From Macrotis lagotis (Eukaryota > Chordata > Mammalia > Peramelemorphia > Peramelidae), in assembly GCF_037893015.1 (NCBI RefSeq), contig NC_133666.1, positions 260,428,441 through 260,492,440 of the forward strand: 64,000 bases of DNA, written 5' to 3'. Shown here piece after piece: positions 22,405-34,247 of the stretch (the first letter of the stretch is position 1; each line of letters opens with the position of its first letter). The translations under genes and the position numbers were made by a program. The notes beneath the pieces were generated by a model. The model did no database searches. It saw nothing but the letters and a program-made list of their open reading frames with translations, and was not told where the DNA came from.

Positions 22405-22525
22405 GATCCTTAAGGGAAGAGACTATATTTCTGTTTTTATTTGTATTTTTGGAGCTTAGCACTTAGCAAAGTGACTCTAAGTTGTATGGCACTTGTACAT
22501 AGTAGGCACATTTAATATCATTTTA
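22405..22525 (+). repeat. L2-type LINE 3' end
   Basis: CCTTAAGGGAAGAGACTATATT, then AGCTTAGCACTTAGCAAAGTG and ACATAGTAGGCACATTTAATA. Confidence 0.6.
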
Positions 22526-22689
22526 TTTGTATTTGACACTGATTCGTAATTATTTATAACATTTCCTATCTGGTCCAATAGTAAATCCTCTTTAAACATC
22601 TATGAGAGTACTGTACTTAGACAATGAAGAGAAGTAGGAGGAAAGACTTGTTAAAACAAAATAAAGTTTGATATAGGGGACAGGTTTTG

Positions 22690-23055
22690 AAATCTGCCTC
22701 AGTAATTTTCTAACTTTGTGACCATGGATCAGTTCCTTCAGTTCTATCAGTTTACTCAACTGTAAAATCAAATGCTTGCTTTACAAAGATAGTACTCAAA
22801 TAGTATAGACCTGTGATCTTACTGCTGTGAGCATTCCTTTCAAAAATGCACATTGTAGCCCATCTGTGCTAGCTCAAACTGTGCAATTCTTGTCCAGATT
22901 CTCTCATAAGTTTGCCATAGAGGGTCTGTCGGATGTAGAGAGAAGGGGATGGGGTAAGGGACCTTCCATATTTCCTATTAATACCATGAGACAATGTGGT
23001 AGAGTGGAAAGTGTAGTCAACCTGTATTCAAATTCCACTTCTGATATTTATATAA
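22690..23055 (+). repeat. Two MIR-family fragments
   Basis: 22690-22770 holds TTTGTGACCATGGATCAGTTCC and CAACTGTAAAATCAAATG. 22990-23050 holds a head, CAATGTGGTAGAGTGGAAAGTG, then TTCAAATTCCACTTCTG. Between them is unclassified sequence. Confidence 0.5.
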
Positions 23056-23059
23056 TAAT

Positions 23060-23879
23060 CACTACTTGGAAAGTCAGGCTTTCCCTCCCCCCACCTCACT
23101 TCTCAGTGATCTTCAGAAAACTTAAGGGCATTGGGGCTTAGGTTCTTTATCATTAACTCCAGCCTCTATATTGGAGGTGTCAGGTTCCTGTCCCTGAACC
23201 CCAATTCTGTTAACCACTAACAATCAGATTAGCTGTTATAAAGAAATATTTACTTCAAAAGAAGTATACAAACTTCCATCCCCAATATGAGAGGCGTAAT
23301 CTTCTTTCCCTCATGACTACCTCCATCACTGGGGAGAGAAAGAAGATTAAGCTCATAGTTTAGCTTGGTTCTTTATAGACCAGTCCCAGTTCCAAGTCTA
23401 AAACCACCTTGGCCTCAAATTCTAGACACCTTGACTTCTTGAGGCTTCCATATTAGACTGATCACCATGGCTTGAAATCCCAGATCCTCTTTGGAGTATT
23501 TTTGGCACCTGAAATTGAGAAGGACAAACTACACAGAAAAGAAACAAATACCAAGTCCCATTTCTTGGAGCCTAAGTAGAAGGGGGAGAAAGGAAAAAAA
23601 GTCTTTCATCTCTTACTGGTTCAATGTCATCCTCACTATGGATAAACTGGAATCATCAGAATCAGATAAAAAGTATCAAAAAGAGAGAGAAAGAACATGA
23701 CAGAAAGAGAGTAAATGGCTCAGTTTTTCATTTTTAAAGACAAGTTAGTCAATGAACAGAACAGCCAATATGGTAAGGCTGGTAATGGGGCTCCATGGAA
23801 GGCAAATTGGTCTTTCTCCAAAGGCTTCTCAAAGCAGCTTTAGGTTAAGAGATCTGGGCATGCCCAGGGAAACCCAAAT
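23060..23879. other. Unclassified intergenic DNA
   Basis: No gene or clear repeat. A purine-rich stretch lies at 23672-23715. Confidence 0.4.
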
Positions 23880-23990
23880 TAGTCTTATTGGCAAATTGCT
23901 TTAACCTCCCTGGAGCACAATTTCCTCATCTATCAAATAAGGATGTCAAAACTCAATAGCTCTCTTAGTTCTAGATATATGATCCTATAC
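23880..23990 (+). repeat. MIR-family fragment
   Basis: GGCAAATTGCTTTAACCTCCC, then CACAATTTCCTCATCTATCAA. Confidence 0.6.
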
Positions 23991-24469
23991 ATGAAGATAC
24001 CAGTGGAACACAAGGTTATCCTAGGTATCATTAACTTTCATCATCATCTTTTCATTCCTACAAGTCTTTAAAGACAAACTTTGCATCATTTCTTTGTATT
24101 TCCTTGTTTCTGATATGTTATGGTCTTCTCATACCCACCATGGGTCTCCCTGTAACCTTTGGATAATCCTCAATTTCAAGTCTTCAGAGACTATAGTATT
24201 CTATGACTCAGCCATAACAACAACAATACTTGAACATTATTGATATTTTTAATGGACATTTGTTTCAGGGGCAAGCTCAGAGTCACATACAGGTCTATGT
24301 GATTTGCCAAAGACAATACAGTCTTCTCCCTTCTATTTAAATGTGTACAACTTATTGCCCATTTGTATAATTTGTCCAAAATAAATATAATGATAATCCA
24401 ATTCTATAAACCATATTTCTAAAAGCATATTGTAATCTGGATAACACTTTTTTTCACTATGTAAATAAG

Positions 24470-24655
24470 TTAGCACCAGGCCTAGAGTCAGAAAGATCTA
24501 TATGAACCTAAGCAAGTTACCTAACCCTGTTTACTCAAGTTTCTTCATCTGTAAAATGAAATGGAGTAGAAAATGGCAACAACTCAATAGCTTTACAAAG
24601 AAAACCCCAAAAGAGGTGGCAAAGAGTCAGACACAACTGAAAAATAACTAGTTAA
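24470..24655 (+). repeat. MAR1-type CORE-SINE
   Basis: CCAGGCCTAGAGTCAGAAAG, TTTCTTCATCTGTAAAATG and GTGGCAAAGAGTCAGACACAAC, a BovB-like tail. Confidence 0.75.
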
Positions 24656-24659
24656 GAAA

Positions 24660-26700
24660 CTGATTTAATCATCAAACCTTCTGCAAAAAGGAGAACCTCA
24701 TCATCTAAGCTTTGAAATCTTTCTTCAAGTTGGACTCCAGGTTGAATTTTTTCAGTGACAATGGTAAACCCAGTTGGTGAACATAGTCGTCTGTTTTTTT
24801 TATATTCAGGTGTTTTTCACCTTGAAATTGATTATAAGAGGGCTATCCAACAAGATTATATATTCTGTTATATTTTTCAAGGATTTGTGAACAATTTTTA
24901 CACATATATGGAAGACATCTTGTTTACAGAGAGCCATTTGTTGAATTTTGTTCTACTGAATCAAATTATTTTTAATTATTAGTCACAAGTTTCAGTGGAA
25001 TCACATATTCTTCACATCTCACAGTCAATTTTGTGGTGGTAGCAATAAGACCTGTGATGTAATATTTAATTGAGAGGGCACTGGCAAAGAAGAGAGGAGA
25101 GAGAAGAGAATAAGCAATTATATTGTACCTACTATGTTTCAGGCACTATGCTAAGTATTTTACAATATTGTCTTATTTGATCCTTACAACCACTTTGCAA
25201 GTTAGATGCTAATATTATCATCCCCATTTTATAGTGAGGAAACTGAGAGAAACAGTATTTAAGTGACTAGTCCAGAGTCACAGAGCTAGTATGTGTCTGA
25301 GGTTGGATTTTAACTCATCTCCCTGATTCCAGGGAGTCATGGAGGATGCATATAAGATAGTTTCATAAAATATTTCATAAGTGGGAAAATAGACACATAG
25401 CCCAGGAGTTATTGATATCTTCTCAGTTGAGTGACCTTTTTAATGTTTTTTTTTATTACAAGGTTGCTCTCTTCCCTTGTTTTAAATATCTTAAAAATAT
25501 CCCTCAACACTTTCAAAATTGTCTCTCCTCTAGCTTGGGGACCAGACTTTTATATACTTGTCCAGTGCAGCTGCTTCTTTTCATCTTTCTCTTTTTCTGA
25601 GTCATTTCTTCTCTAAGCATATCCAGCTCTGTGCTATTAGAGGAGGAATATGGTGTATTCGGTCTCCAGGATAATTAAGACTTATTCTCTCAATTTAATT
25701 CTCCAGTAATTTCAGGAAGAATTTGCTTAAATCAGGTCTTTTATTAAGCTTTCTTGAAACAGGTCTTTCTCCTCTTCTATACTGTTATTAACTATCTTAT
25801 GACTCAATGTTGCTAACAATTTTTCACTATCCTTTGTGAGATTTTATAAATTTTTTACAAATTTTACTAGGTTAATATTAACAATACTGCACCTTCTCTC
25901 CCCCCTCCCCCCAACACACATACCTTGGCAAACAAATCAAGTATCTCCTGACTAAAACTCTTCTGTTTTCTTTATTATGGCAATCAGTTTACATTATTGA
26001 AATTTCAATATTAGATTATTATCATAAATGTCCTTTTCTATCCATTTCCCTTCTTTGACTAGGAATAACTAGTTTAAAAAGATTGAGCTAAAGTTATTTT
26101 AAACATATACTACCTATTTTTCTCTTTGTCCTGATAATAATTATTTGTAATCTTTATTTTTAGTAAAATTGTTCTTTCTTCTACCAAGTCCACAGTGTCA
26201 TTAGACAAGGACAGTTGTTTCAGGAATAACTCCCACATCAATAACAAGTCACTTCCTATCAAAATATAATGACTTTCATTTTAATGCTGTTATTTGGGGC
26301 TCAGCATGTCCAGCAGATTTCAATTCATTTCTTTAAGGAAGTATCCAGGATATGTAGGCCTAAGGTATCTTTATGGTCCAATTTCACACCTTAATTTCTA
26401 ATTCCTTAATTATATCATCCAGAATAATTTTAGCTTTCCTCACTTTTTGTATCTTTTCATTAAGTTACTATATACAAAGTTTAATACAAAGTACTAAAGT
26501 CTACATTGATTTAAATTTGTGGATGTTATGAAACACTTCATAGAATTTCTCTACCTCTTTATCATCTAAAATAAATATTGATCAATAATCAACAATTATG
26601 TTCATGGTGATTCACTTGCAAACACCTTTCATGAGTTCTACAACATGAGATGGGCAAATTTCCCATGAAATGATATTTCTTGATGCCATTTGGTTACATG
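24660..26700 (-). pseudogene. Degraded RTE-clade LINE (endonuclease and RT remnants)
   Basis: RTE LINEs encode one protein with an AP-like endonuclease and a reverse transcriptase. On the minus strand 26534-26567 reads DDKEVEKFYEV, a conserved RTE endonuclease segment. 26208-26245 reads LVIDVGVIPETTVLV, the stretch after the IDYIL motif. Near 24690 SLDDEVLLFAEGL resembles the RT active-site region LRFADDIVLFAESL, with the catalytic Asp pair changed. Stops and frameshifts are frequent, so the copy is dead. A MIR-type SINE (25115-25335, minus) lies inside. Orientation and order are consistent. The limits are approximate. Confidence 0.55.
25115..25335 (-). repeat. MIR-family SINE inside the RTE copy
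   Basis: On the plus strand: CTACTATGTTTCAGGCACTATGC, CCCATTTTATAGTGAGGAAAC, GAGTCACAGAGCTAGTATG and TGAGGTTGGATTTTAACTC, reverse MIR order. Confidence 0.75.
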
Positions 26701-26879
26701 ATAAAACTCTACCATATCCTTTCTTTGCCTCTCTAAGGAGAATTTGAATGCTATTATTCCATTTAGCTATGACTTACTTCAATTTTCTAGTTTTGTTTAT
26801 ACTAAAAAAAGTCAAAACTCATGCATTCTCATTCTTCCACTACAATGTCCACTTATTAGTCACTGGGCAAAGATCTTAA

Positions 26880-27112
26880 AATGAGCATTATAGCAAAGTG
26901 TTTAATAAAACCATTTAATATAATGTCTGGAGATATAAAGGCAAAAACAATCCCAGCCCTTAAAAATCTAACATTTAATGTTTTGCATAATTGCACAGGG
27001 ATAATCTTTATCAAATTGCTTAATGTCTCTGGGGGGGCGGAAATGGAAGGAGGGAGGGAGAACTCAAAATTTTTAAAAAACAAATGTTAAAAATTGTTTT
27101 TAAATATAGTTG
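26880..27112 (+). repeat. Ancient-repeat fragment followed by an L1 3' end
   Basis: 26900-26990 (GTCTGGAGATATAAAGGCAAAA, then AATCCCAGCCCTTAAAAATC) resembles the ancient long repeat. 27030-27110 (GGGGGGGCGGAAATGGAAGG, ACTCAAAATTTTTAAAAAAC, TAAAAATTGTTTTTAAATAT) matches the 3' UTR end of marsupial L1, also present at 61650-61770. Confidence 0.55.
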
Positions 27113-27478
27113 GGTAAAACAAGATATTATTCCAAAACAAAGTATCTTGCATTTAGAGTACCACTAGCTAAGCTAATATTTACAGCATTTTTCTTTATTT
27201 CTTGAGTTGCTGCAGTCCAATAATTTGTCTCCAAGTAACCAGCCAATTGATGATGAAACTTTCCAAATTTTCCAAACTAGGTCAATCATCAAAAATCAGA
27301 CAAAGACAGACATTGTTAGGACCATATCTGAAGTTTTCCACCTTGTTAGACCCTACCATAACTTACACTCAACTAGCAATATCCTTGATAATCCAAGAGA
27401 ATCCAAAAAAGCAAATAAGGTAATGAAAGAGTAAAAGGAGAAAAAAAAACAATGGGGGAATGAAGGAACTAAAATCCT

Positions 27479-27519
27479 GGAACCATATTGGAACCATATT
27501 GGAATCATTATTGGAACCA
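27479..27519. repeat. Short tandem repeat, 11-12 bp unit
   Basis: GGAACCATATT is present twice, then GGAATCATTATT, then GGAACCA: about 3.5 units. Confidence 0.8.
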
Positions 27520-28034
27520 CGGGGGAAGTGATTATGAAGGAGGCATCAGTGGTTTGCTTTTCCTCAAGCATTGGCCCATGACATCACAGTTGAAATGATA
27601 ACATTACTCGGAAAATGAATAAAATCAATTAGGTATCTGCAAGCATTTTATAGGCTAAAGAGATTCTAGACAGTGTTCAGGGAACCCCTTCATTTTGGAA
27701 TCAACTACATCATCTCAAGCAAATCTTCAGATTTCTATTATTTTTTTTCTTTTCAACTAAATGGAAATCATAATAATGATAGTAGTCCTCCATACAACTC
27801 TACTCTACTCTATAGATGGGTAAAAAAATTATTTGTGGCAGAGTTTTGAGTTCTATAGAAAAGAAGAACTGGATAGGTGAAAGTATCTGTCCATTTGGAA
27901 AGGAAGGAAGGGTATAGAGAGGGAGAAGAAAAGGGAGAAAGAGAAAGAGGTTCAATAGTATTATGAAATATAATCATATAATTAATGTATTTACTTGTCA
28001 TAAATATTACATATTATATAGATATAATATCATA

Positions 28035-28178
28035 AAAGACCTGGTTCAAATCCTGCTTTAAACATAGTTATGTGATCCTGGTCAGGTCCATAACTTCTGT
28101 TTCCTTATCTGTGAAATGAGGGAGCTAGGCTTAATGGCCTCTTAAGTTTCCTTCCATATCTAAATCTAATCCTCTAAA
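28035..28178 (+). repeat. MIR-family SINE
   Basis: GACCTGGTTCAAATCCTGC, TTCTGTTTCCTTATCTGTGAAATG and GGCCTCTTAAGTTTCCTTCC. Confidence 0.7.
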
Positions 28179-28189
28179 ATAAATAGTAA

Positions 28190-28325
28190 AATTAAAAAAG
28201 ACCTAAATGATTATCATGTCCACTCTACAATAATACAGGGATCCCATCTACTATGTCCCTGACAGAAGCTCATCCATCCTCTGCTCAATTGTTCTCATTG
28301 ATGAAGAGCTTTGTTACGTGAATCA
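28190..28325 (+). repeat. CR1/L3-like LINE 3' fragment
   Basis: Blocks such as ACAGAAGCTCATCCATCCTC and TGATGAAGAGCTTTGTTACG parallel the CR1/L3-type consensus also found at 36435-36600 and 45660-45800. Confidence 0.45.
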
Positions 28326-28459
28326 TAAGTATCTTAAAGTGAGCATGTCCAAAATGGAGCTCACTATCTACCTCCCCATCCTCAACCCCATCTTCAGCCC
28401 TAGCAAGACAGCACTGTCCTCCCAATCATTCAGCTTTATAACCTTGAAAACATCATTAC

Positions 28460-28711
28460 TGTTATGAGTCATTCAGTCATATCTAACTCTTCCTGACCTC
28501 ATTTGGAGTTTTTTTGGCAAATTCTTGGAATAGTTTGCCATTTCCTTCTCCAACTCATTTTACAGATGAGGATACTGAGGAAAACAGGGTTAAAGCACTA
28601 GTCTAGGATAACACAGCTAGTCTTTTCATGACCAGATTTAAATTCAGGAAGAAAAGTATTCCTGACCCCAGGCCTGGTACTTTATCTACTGTGCCACCTA
28701 GCAGCCCCTGA
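28460..28711 (-). repeat. MAR1-type CORE-SINE, near full length
   Basis: The plus strand runs from the tail (AGTCATTCAGTCATATCTAAC, TTGGAGTTTTTTTGGC) through TTGCCATTTCCTTCTCCAAC and TTTTACAGATGAGGATACTG to the tRNA head (TTTATCTACTGTGCCACCTAG). Confidence 0.85.
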
Positions 28712-29620
28712 AATAATTATTAAATCCCAAGAAAAGAGTAGAACAATGACTGTATCAATGGAATAAGAGGCCTAGAACTATGCATAAATTAAGGAAATAC
28801 TAACTGCATGTAGAGGGCATCCTACCTCATCCTACTTACCTAAATTGGGAAGATTAAATCATCAAAACACAATTCAGTAACTATTCTAGATGGTCTTTAG
28901 GTTCATATCACATCACAGCTACAAGGAAATCATGAAAATCAGGTATGCAGCCAGGTGGGTAATGATGAGCCCTGGATGCCTTCCTTAAATGCTGGAGGAT
29001 TGGGAAGAAGTTCTCTAATGTCCACTCCCCCACCCACTTCAGCCAGAGGGAGGGAGAGGGCCCAGGGGCAAGGGTGACTTTCAAAATTGATGTCAACCTG
29101 AAGGAAGACAAGTTTTTGAAGATCACAATGACCAGTCAAGCAGGCAGATGGGAAATGATGAGACTGTATTCTGACTGATACTGGGTGAATGGGTATATTC
29201 TTCCTCTAGGAAGAAAATTGAAGTTGTTCATAGAAGATCTGTACAATAAAAGTTTGACTCTAGAAAGATCAGGTGAGTCAATTGGCACCAAAATGTGTTT
29301 GGTTTTTCAGGGTACTGAAATTCCAGTCTCCTAGAAGCCCTCCCCCTTATAATATTGTGATTTGGAGGTGATCTGGAGGTTATTCTCTGTTTGCAAAGGC
29401 TGTCAGTGGGAGTGGGAACTCTGGTAGATTCTTCTATTTTGGAGAGGCTTTGAATATGTTCTAGGCAATAGATCAAATCTACTTCCCAAGGGACTCCTAA
29501 GGGAAGTCATCAGTAGACCAGAAACTTGGTGACTGAAGTCTTTGGCCTATGGCTATCCATGAAAAATGGCCTTCAATCCTGTGTAAACACCATTCATATC
29601 TGCAGTGTAAGTGGCAAAGT

Positions 29621-29668
<48 letters not shown>
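29621..29668. repeat. (CA)n microsatellite
   Basis: About 23 CA units with one TA interruption near the start. Confidence 0.95.
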
Positions 29669-29670
<2 letters not shown>

Positions 29671-29879
29671 TGGGGCAAAAGATGCTTTTTAAAAAGTCAA
29701 AAAAGTTTTTAAACCATGTATAAACTTTAACTTAGCTGTTCCTACTCTAAATGTATCTAGTAACTGAGTGGATATGCTCCTGGAGAAGCTGTATCCCATC
29801 AGTCTTGACATTCACCATATAAACAAAAGCAGCTGACTTAAGGACATCACAGCTAAATGGAAGGATGACTCACAAACAC

Positions 29880-31983
29880 CTTGAGAGGCAAAGACAAGGG
29901 TTAGTGGATAGATTTTATCACACACCCAAAGCAGACAGAAATATTTTATGGGACATCTGGTCATCAGTATTGTAGTGATCATGCTAAGTATCTGCCAAAA
30001 GGCCACCATGAAAATAATTGCAGTTTATGTGCCAACATTATTGTAGAGAATGAAGTGGAAGAAAAATTCTATAAAAAATCCATAAGACCAGCAAAATTAA
30101 ATCAAAGTATATTTTGATATTCAATGACTTCAATGTAAAGAAGAAAAGTGAGTTTGGTTGGTGAAAGAAAAAAAATTCAAAGAGTTAAAAACCATATGGA
30201 TACCTCACATCTTGAATAATTACTTTAAGAAAAGAATCATACAGTAGACGTGATCAGCTCCAAATAATGGCACAAAACCAAAATTGATTATATTTTAGAG
30301 ACAGAAAAAAAGTTTACTATTAACTTAGGAATCATGCAAAAATCAGAATCAATATAGACCTGGGAGATAAAATAAGAAATAAAAAATGGCAAGAAGTTGC
30401 AACAACTCATTTCTGTCCTTCTGATAATAAAGATGGATTATGAACAGTAGAAATGACATTGATACCAATTATGGTAATTTTATGTAGTAGTTTAACTAAT
30501 GTAAATAAATTGTTTTTACAAGGAAACTATAAGATCCTAGAAAAGGCTTTGGTCAGCACATATTTTACTTAGTTGCCAAGTAGAAAGAAATGGAAGACAG
30601 AGGTAATATTGGTTTAAAATAAACTAGCTTTAAAAACCTTTCAGAGAAAGATAGGGTTGGCTTGTTTCATAAAGCAGAGAGATTCAATGGATAATAAAAC
30701 CATTTTAGATAAAAATGGGCATGAGGTTCAACTAAGAAAAGTCATCCTGAGGAAAATCGACAGATTAAAATGAAAGGAAGACAAAAGAAAAATGGGAAAT
30801 ATATGCAAAGATTTTATAAAAATATTTTACATACTTTATATTGGTTTAAAGTCACTACAGTTGAACTGCATATAGCATCAGAGTCTTGAATATGTTTATA
30901 AAGGGAATAGAAGCTGCACAAAAGAACAAAGACAAGGAAAAACAACCAGACTGGGCAAAGCTTAAATAAAGGAGATACATACTCAAGGCTATCCAGTTTT
31001 TAAAGGGTTTGAGGGATTGATTAACAAAGTATCTCCAAAATGAGAGGTAAATACCTAAGTAATGGGAGGAAAATCCTCAGATCTTACTAATATCTTCTCA
31101 AACCTAACAACCTATACTTCTACTTTCTTGTCTGTACAAATTTTTTTTATGAAAATCACCTACACATGGATCAAGAGCATGTTCAATGAGGTGAACAGGT
31201 AGGCTTTCACAAGCAATTTTTCACAGGGAGCATATCTTTACCATCACTTAATTGATTGAAAGTTGGAGAAAATGCCAAATACCACTGAACTTATTGTTTG
31301 CTGATTGTGGAAAAAGCATTTGCTTCAATAGCAAAACACTGCCTTAAAGATTCTCTTCCAAAAACGTATTTCTTATCCATATATCAAAATCATTCAAGAT
31401 GCTTTGAAAACTAGAATAACAGAGAACCTTGTTCAGCACATCAAGTTTAATCATAACCATTTACTGAAGTGTAAAACAAGGAGTCCTATGATTGCCAAAT
31501 GTGTTTATCATTTGATGGCAGAGGTCCAGTGCAGATCCAAGTTGAAGAGGTAGTCCCGGTGTATTGTAATGTCCTCTTGAGGTTCCTATTTGTATCTGAC
31601 AGTGGTTGCATCAAAATCCAAAACAATACAGAACTTACTGGAAGAAATCCATAACCACTCAAAATAATTTGGCAAGACCATGACAAGATCAAGTGGATAA
31701 AGAATGTATATTACCCAAATTAAGACATGCAGTTAAGTAGATAGCCTATAGTTTTTTTTTTTCATACAGACAGTACAAATAGATGAATTGGGCTCAGAAT
31801 TAAACAGGAAGAGAATAAGTTAGATTGCTTTCAGGAAATTGCAAAGTTCCTTTAATGATCTCCAACTCCTCCCAAAATAGAGGCCTATTTATAATATATT
31901 ATTACAATATTACAAGGTAATGTCAGCTAATATAGGTACCAATATTTTACTGATATTGTATTGCTGGGAGATATCAAATAATT
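29880..31983 (+). pseudogene. Degraded RTE-clade LINE (endonuclease to C-terminal region)
   Basis: Several RTE motifs appear in order on the plus strand. IIAVYVPT (30012-30036) is the endonuclease VIQVYAPT segment. KIDYILETEKKFT (30280-30318) matches the endonuclease motif IDYILTDRKK. DKNGHEVQLRKVI (30711-30750) is in the linker. LLIVEKAFASI (31298-31332) corresponds to the RT motif FVDYEKAFDSV, with the Asp of this motif lost. IKIIQDALKTRIT (31386-31424) follows. IDELGSELNRKR (31774-31812, with a frameshift) marks the C-terminal half. Stops and shifts occur throughout, so it is non-functional. It ends exactly where the composite element at 31984 begins. Confidence 0.7.
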
Positions 31984-31994
31984 AAAAATGAATT
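31984..31994 (+). repeat. Left target-site duplication of composite element
   Basis: AAAAATGAATT, preceded by TT. TT|AAAA on the top strand is the preferred L1 endonuclease nick context (5'-TTTT/AA on the other strand). The identical 11-mer is at 35204-35214. Confidence 0.75.
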
Positions 31995-32537
31995 GGGGGG
32001 GCGGAGCCAAGATGGCGACATGAAGGGATCTAGTCTTAGGAGCTCTCTGATAAAAACTCATAAACTAAGGACTCTAACTAAACTTTCGAGAGACAGAACC
32101 CACAAAGGGACCCAGTGAGGCAGTTCTCCTACTCAAGGTAACCTGGAAAAGAGCAGAAAGGCTCTGCTCCCCAGGGTCAGAGGGGCGGCCCGCCAGAGGG
32201 GTGGCCCTCCAGAGCCAAAGAACTTCAGCCTCCCAGAGGCAGCCCCAGGGCGCTGGGAGCCCCAGCTCACAGCAGTGGGGGAGTCTCCTGAGCTGCACCC
32301 CGGGGAGCACAGGCACAAAGTGGGGGAACAGTGGGGGACCTCTGCCAGAGCGAGCATGTGGAGCCCAGCCCTCAGGGCACACAGCCAGCAGTTTGGTCTT
32401 TCCACAGCCTAGACCCTAGAAACAGAAGCAGGCGGAGCCAGTAAGCAGGAGCCCCCCAGGGAATGAGCCCATTGAGCTGAGGGAGGGGAGTAAAGAGAGA
32501 GAGACTGCCAAGCTCTGTCCTCTGCCCCTGGAACAGG
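31995..32537 (+). mobile_element. L1-type 5' UTR, copy 1 (3'-truncated)
   Basis: It starts with a G run and GCGGAGCCAAGATGGCGACA, the L1-type start with a YY1-like site. About 540 bases match copy 2 at 33314 closely, around 90 percent by eye with a few small indels. Similarity stops abruptly after CTGCCCCTGGAACAGGA, where copy 2 continues toward ORF1. It is GC-rich, unlike the flanking DNA. Open frames of 65-102 codons on both strands here are side effects of that composition. L1 insertions usually lose the 5' end, so an intact 5' end with a missing 3' end is unusual. Confidence 0.8.
32008..32017 (+). promoter_or_regulatory. YY1-like site at L1 5' end, copy 1
   Basis: CAAGATGGCG. In human L1 a YY1 site of this form near the 5' end sets the transcription start. 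Function here is inferred by analogy. Confidence 0.6.
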
Positions 32538-33313
32538 AGAAATGGAGATTCATGGAAGGCAATATGCAACTGCAGAATGTTACCATGATGACTTCTATGC
32601 CATGCTCCACAGGAATAGATAACTGTTCCTTAGCCATCTAGTGATTTTTCAAGTCTTCTACTCTTGAAAGACTAAGATTCTTCCTTATTTCACTATACAG
32701 AGCCCTCAGGTATATGGGTCTAGCACCTCTGGTATAAGAATTTGCTGAGCCCTTTCCAGGGCTACTCATCCATCAGGTAACAGGTAACTAACAGATCTCA
32801 AACCTGTTGATAATTTGGGAGGTAGTATCTATCCCAAGCATGTGAAGACACAGAATGGGCAGAGAGATAACAATTTGTGATAATGGCCATTAAGGTGCCT
32901 GGAGCAGGCATTGTAGAGTGCTTAGAGCTTGATCAGACATCTAAGATGCCAAGATCACCTACTGTATCCTAGGTTGTTACCAGTTGTTCTGACTTTTGTC
33001 TTGCCATTGGACTTTGATTCTGGAAGAGAGAAGAAGGCTGATGATTTTATATAGTTCTATCAAATTCACACACAAGATATCACCCCATGATTTCTTTGGT
33101 CCTCTTCAAACACAAAGGATGAGCAATGATGTACAAAAAATGATGTAAAATATATTCAGGAAATGTAATTGGAAGAGGAGGTGATCCACTCATGTAGCAA
33201 AAGGGAAAGTAATAGGTAGTCTAACCACCAGCACTATTACCCAGAAAATGGTAAAAGATTTTTGACAAGGGTCTTAAGCATTTTGATAGATTCTCTATGG
33301 AGAATGTATAGAA
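32538..33313 (+). mobile_element. Non-L1 segment inside composite, includes RTE 3' tail
   Basis: 32538-32694 is unassigned. It ends with a polypyrimidine-then-CAG sequence (CTTCCTTATTTCACTATACAG), which resembles a splice acceptor. 32695-33125 matches the RTE-type 3' region seen at 7812-8603 (AGCCCTTTCCAGGGCT, CTCAAACCTGTTGATAATTTGG, CCAAGCATGTGAAGAC, CTTGATCAGACATC, CTTTGGTCCTCTTCAAACAC). 33126-33313 is unassigned. The whole stretch lies between two L1 5' UTRs and inside one pair of duplicated flanks. Confidence 0.6.
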
Positions 33314-34061
33314 GGGGGGTGGAGCCAAGATGGCGACATGAAGGGATCCAGTCTTAGGGGCTCTCTGATAAAAACTCATAAGCTAAGGACTCTAACTAAA
33401 CAGAACCCGCAAAGGGACCCAGTGAGGCAGTTCTCCTACTCATAACCTGGAAAAGAGCAGAAAGGCTCTGCTCCCTGGGGTTGGAGGAGGCCGCCCGGCA
33501 GAGGGGTGGCCCACCAGAGGGGTGGCCCGCCAGATCCAAAGAACTTCAGCCTCCTGGAGGCAGCCCCAGGGCTCTGGAAGCCTGGGCTCACAGCAGCGGG
33601 GGAGTCTCCTGAGTTGCACTCCGGGGAGCACCGGGCACAAAGTGGGAGAACAGCAGGGGATCTCTGCCAGAGTGAGCAAGTGGAGCCCAGCTCTCAGGGC
33701 ACATAGCGAGCAGCTTGGTTTTTCCCCAGCCCTGATCCAGGAAACAGAAGCAGGCAGAGCCAGTAAGCAGGAGCCCCCAGGGCATGAGCCCATTGAGCTG
33801 AGGGAGGGGAGTGAAGAGAGAGCTCTGTCCTCTGCCCCTGGAACAGGACTCTGGGGCCCTGACCACATTCAGATCTTGATTGCAGTCTAGGCCCCTCCAT
33901 AGAACAGCAGCCCCCCCCCCACCTCAGCCCCATGGCAGAGGGGGGGCGCTTATGGTCATTCACAGACCAGGAGGGAGGACAGAGCCTCACACACTGAGAC
34001 CCTTGTGGGAGTGTCCCAAAAGCTCAGGAAGCACCCCAAAAAACAAGCTTAGGCTGGGAAA
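33314..34061 (+). mobile_element. L1-type 5' UTR, copy 2 (complete)
   Basis: It begins with G6 and TGGAGCCAAGATGGCGACAT, and shares about 530 bases with copy 1. It continues through a C10 run (33911-33920) and GAGACCCTTGTGGGAGTGTC to the ATG at 34062. A YY1-like CAAGATGGCG is at 33326-33335. Antisense and sense open frames of 92-142 codons here are composition artefacts. Confidence 0.8.
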
Positions 34062-34247
34062 ATGAGCAAGCAAAGAAACAAGAGGAAGACCATTGAGAAA
34101 TATTTTGCAAATGAGCCCAACAAGGATCAAAATACTCAGTCTGAAGATGAGGAAGCACAAGCTCCTACATCTAAAGACTCCAAGAAAAACAGAAATGGGG
34201 CTCAGGCTATGACAGAGTTCAAAAAAGACTTTTTTTTATTACAATGA
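34062..34247 (+). pseudogene. L1 ORF1 N-terminal stub
   Basis: L1 ORF1 encodes the RNA-binding chaperone of the retrotransposon. This 61-codon frame starts right after the L1 5' UTR and is Lys/Arg- and Glu/Gln-rich (begins MSKQRNKRKTIEKYF). That fits the disordered N-terminus before the coiled coil. About 57 codons look native. The frame then enters a T8 run and stops. The coiled coil, RRM and C-terminal domain are absent, as is all of ORF2. It cannot make a working protein. Confidence 0.6.

Noticed and set aside
32074-33990. Several 65-142 codon frames on both strands
   Set aside because: They lie in the two GC-rich L1 5' UTR copies. Near-identical frames occur in both copies because the DNA is duplicated, not because a protein is conserved.
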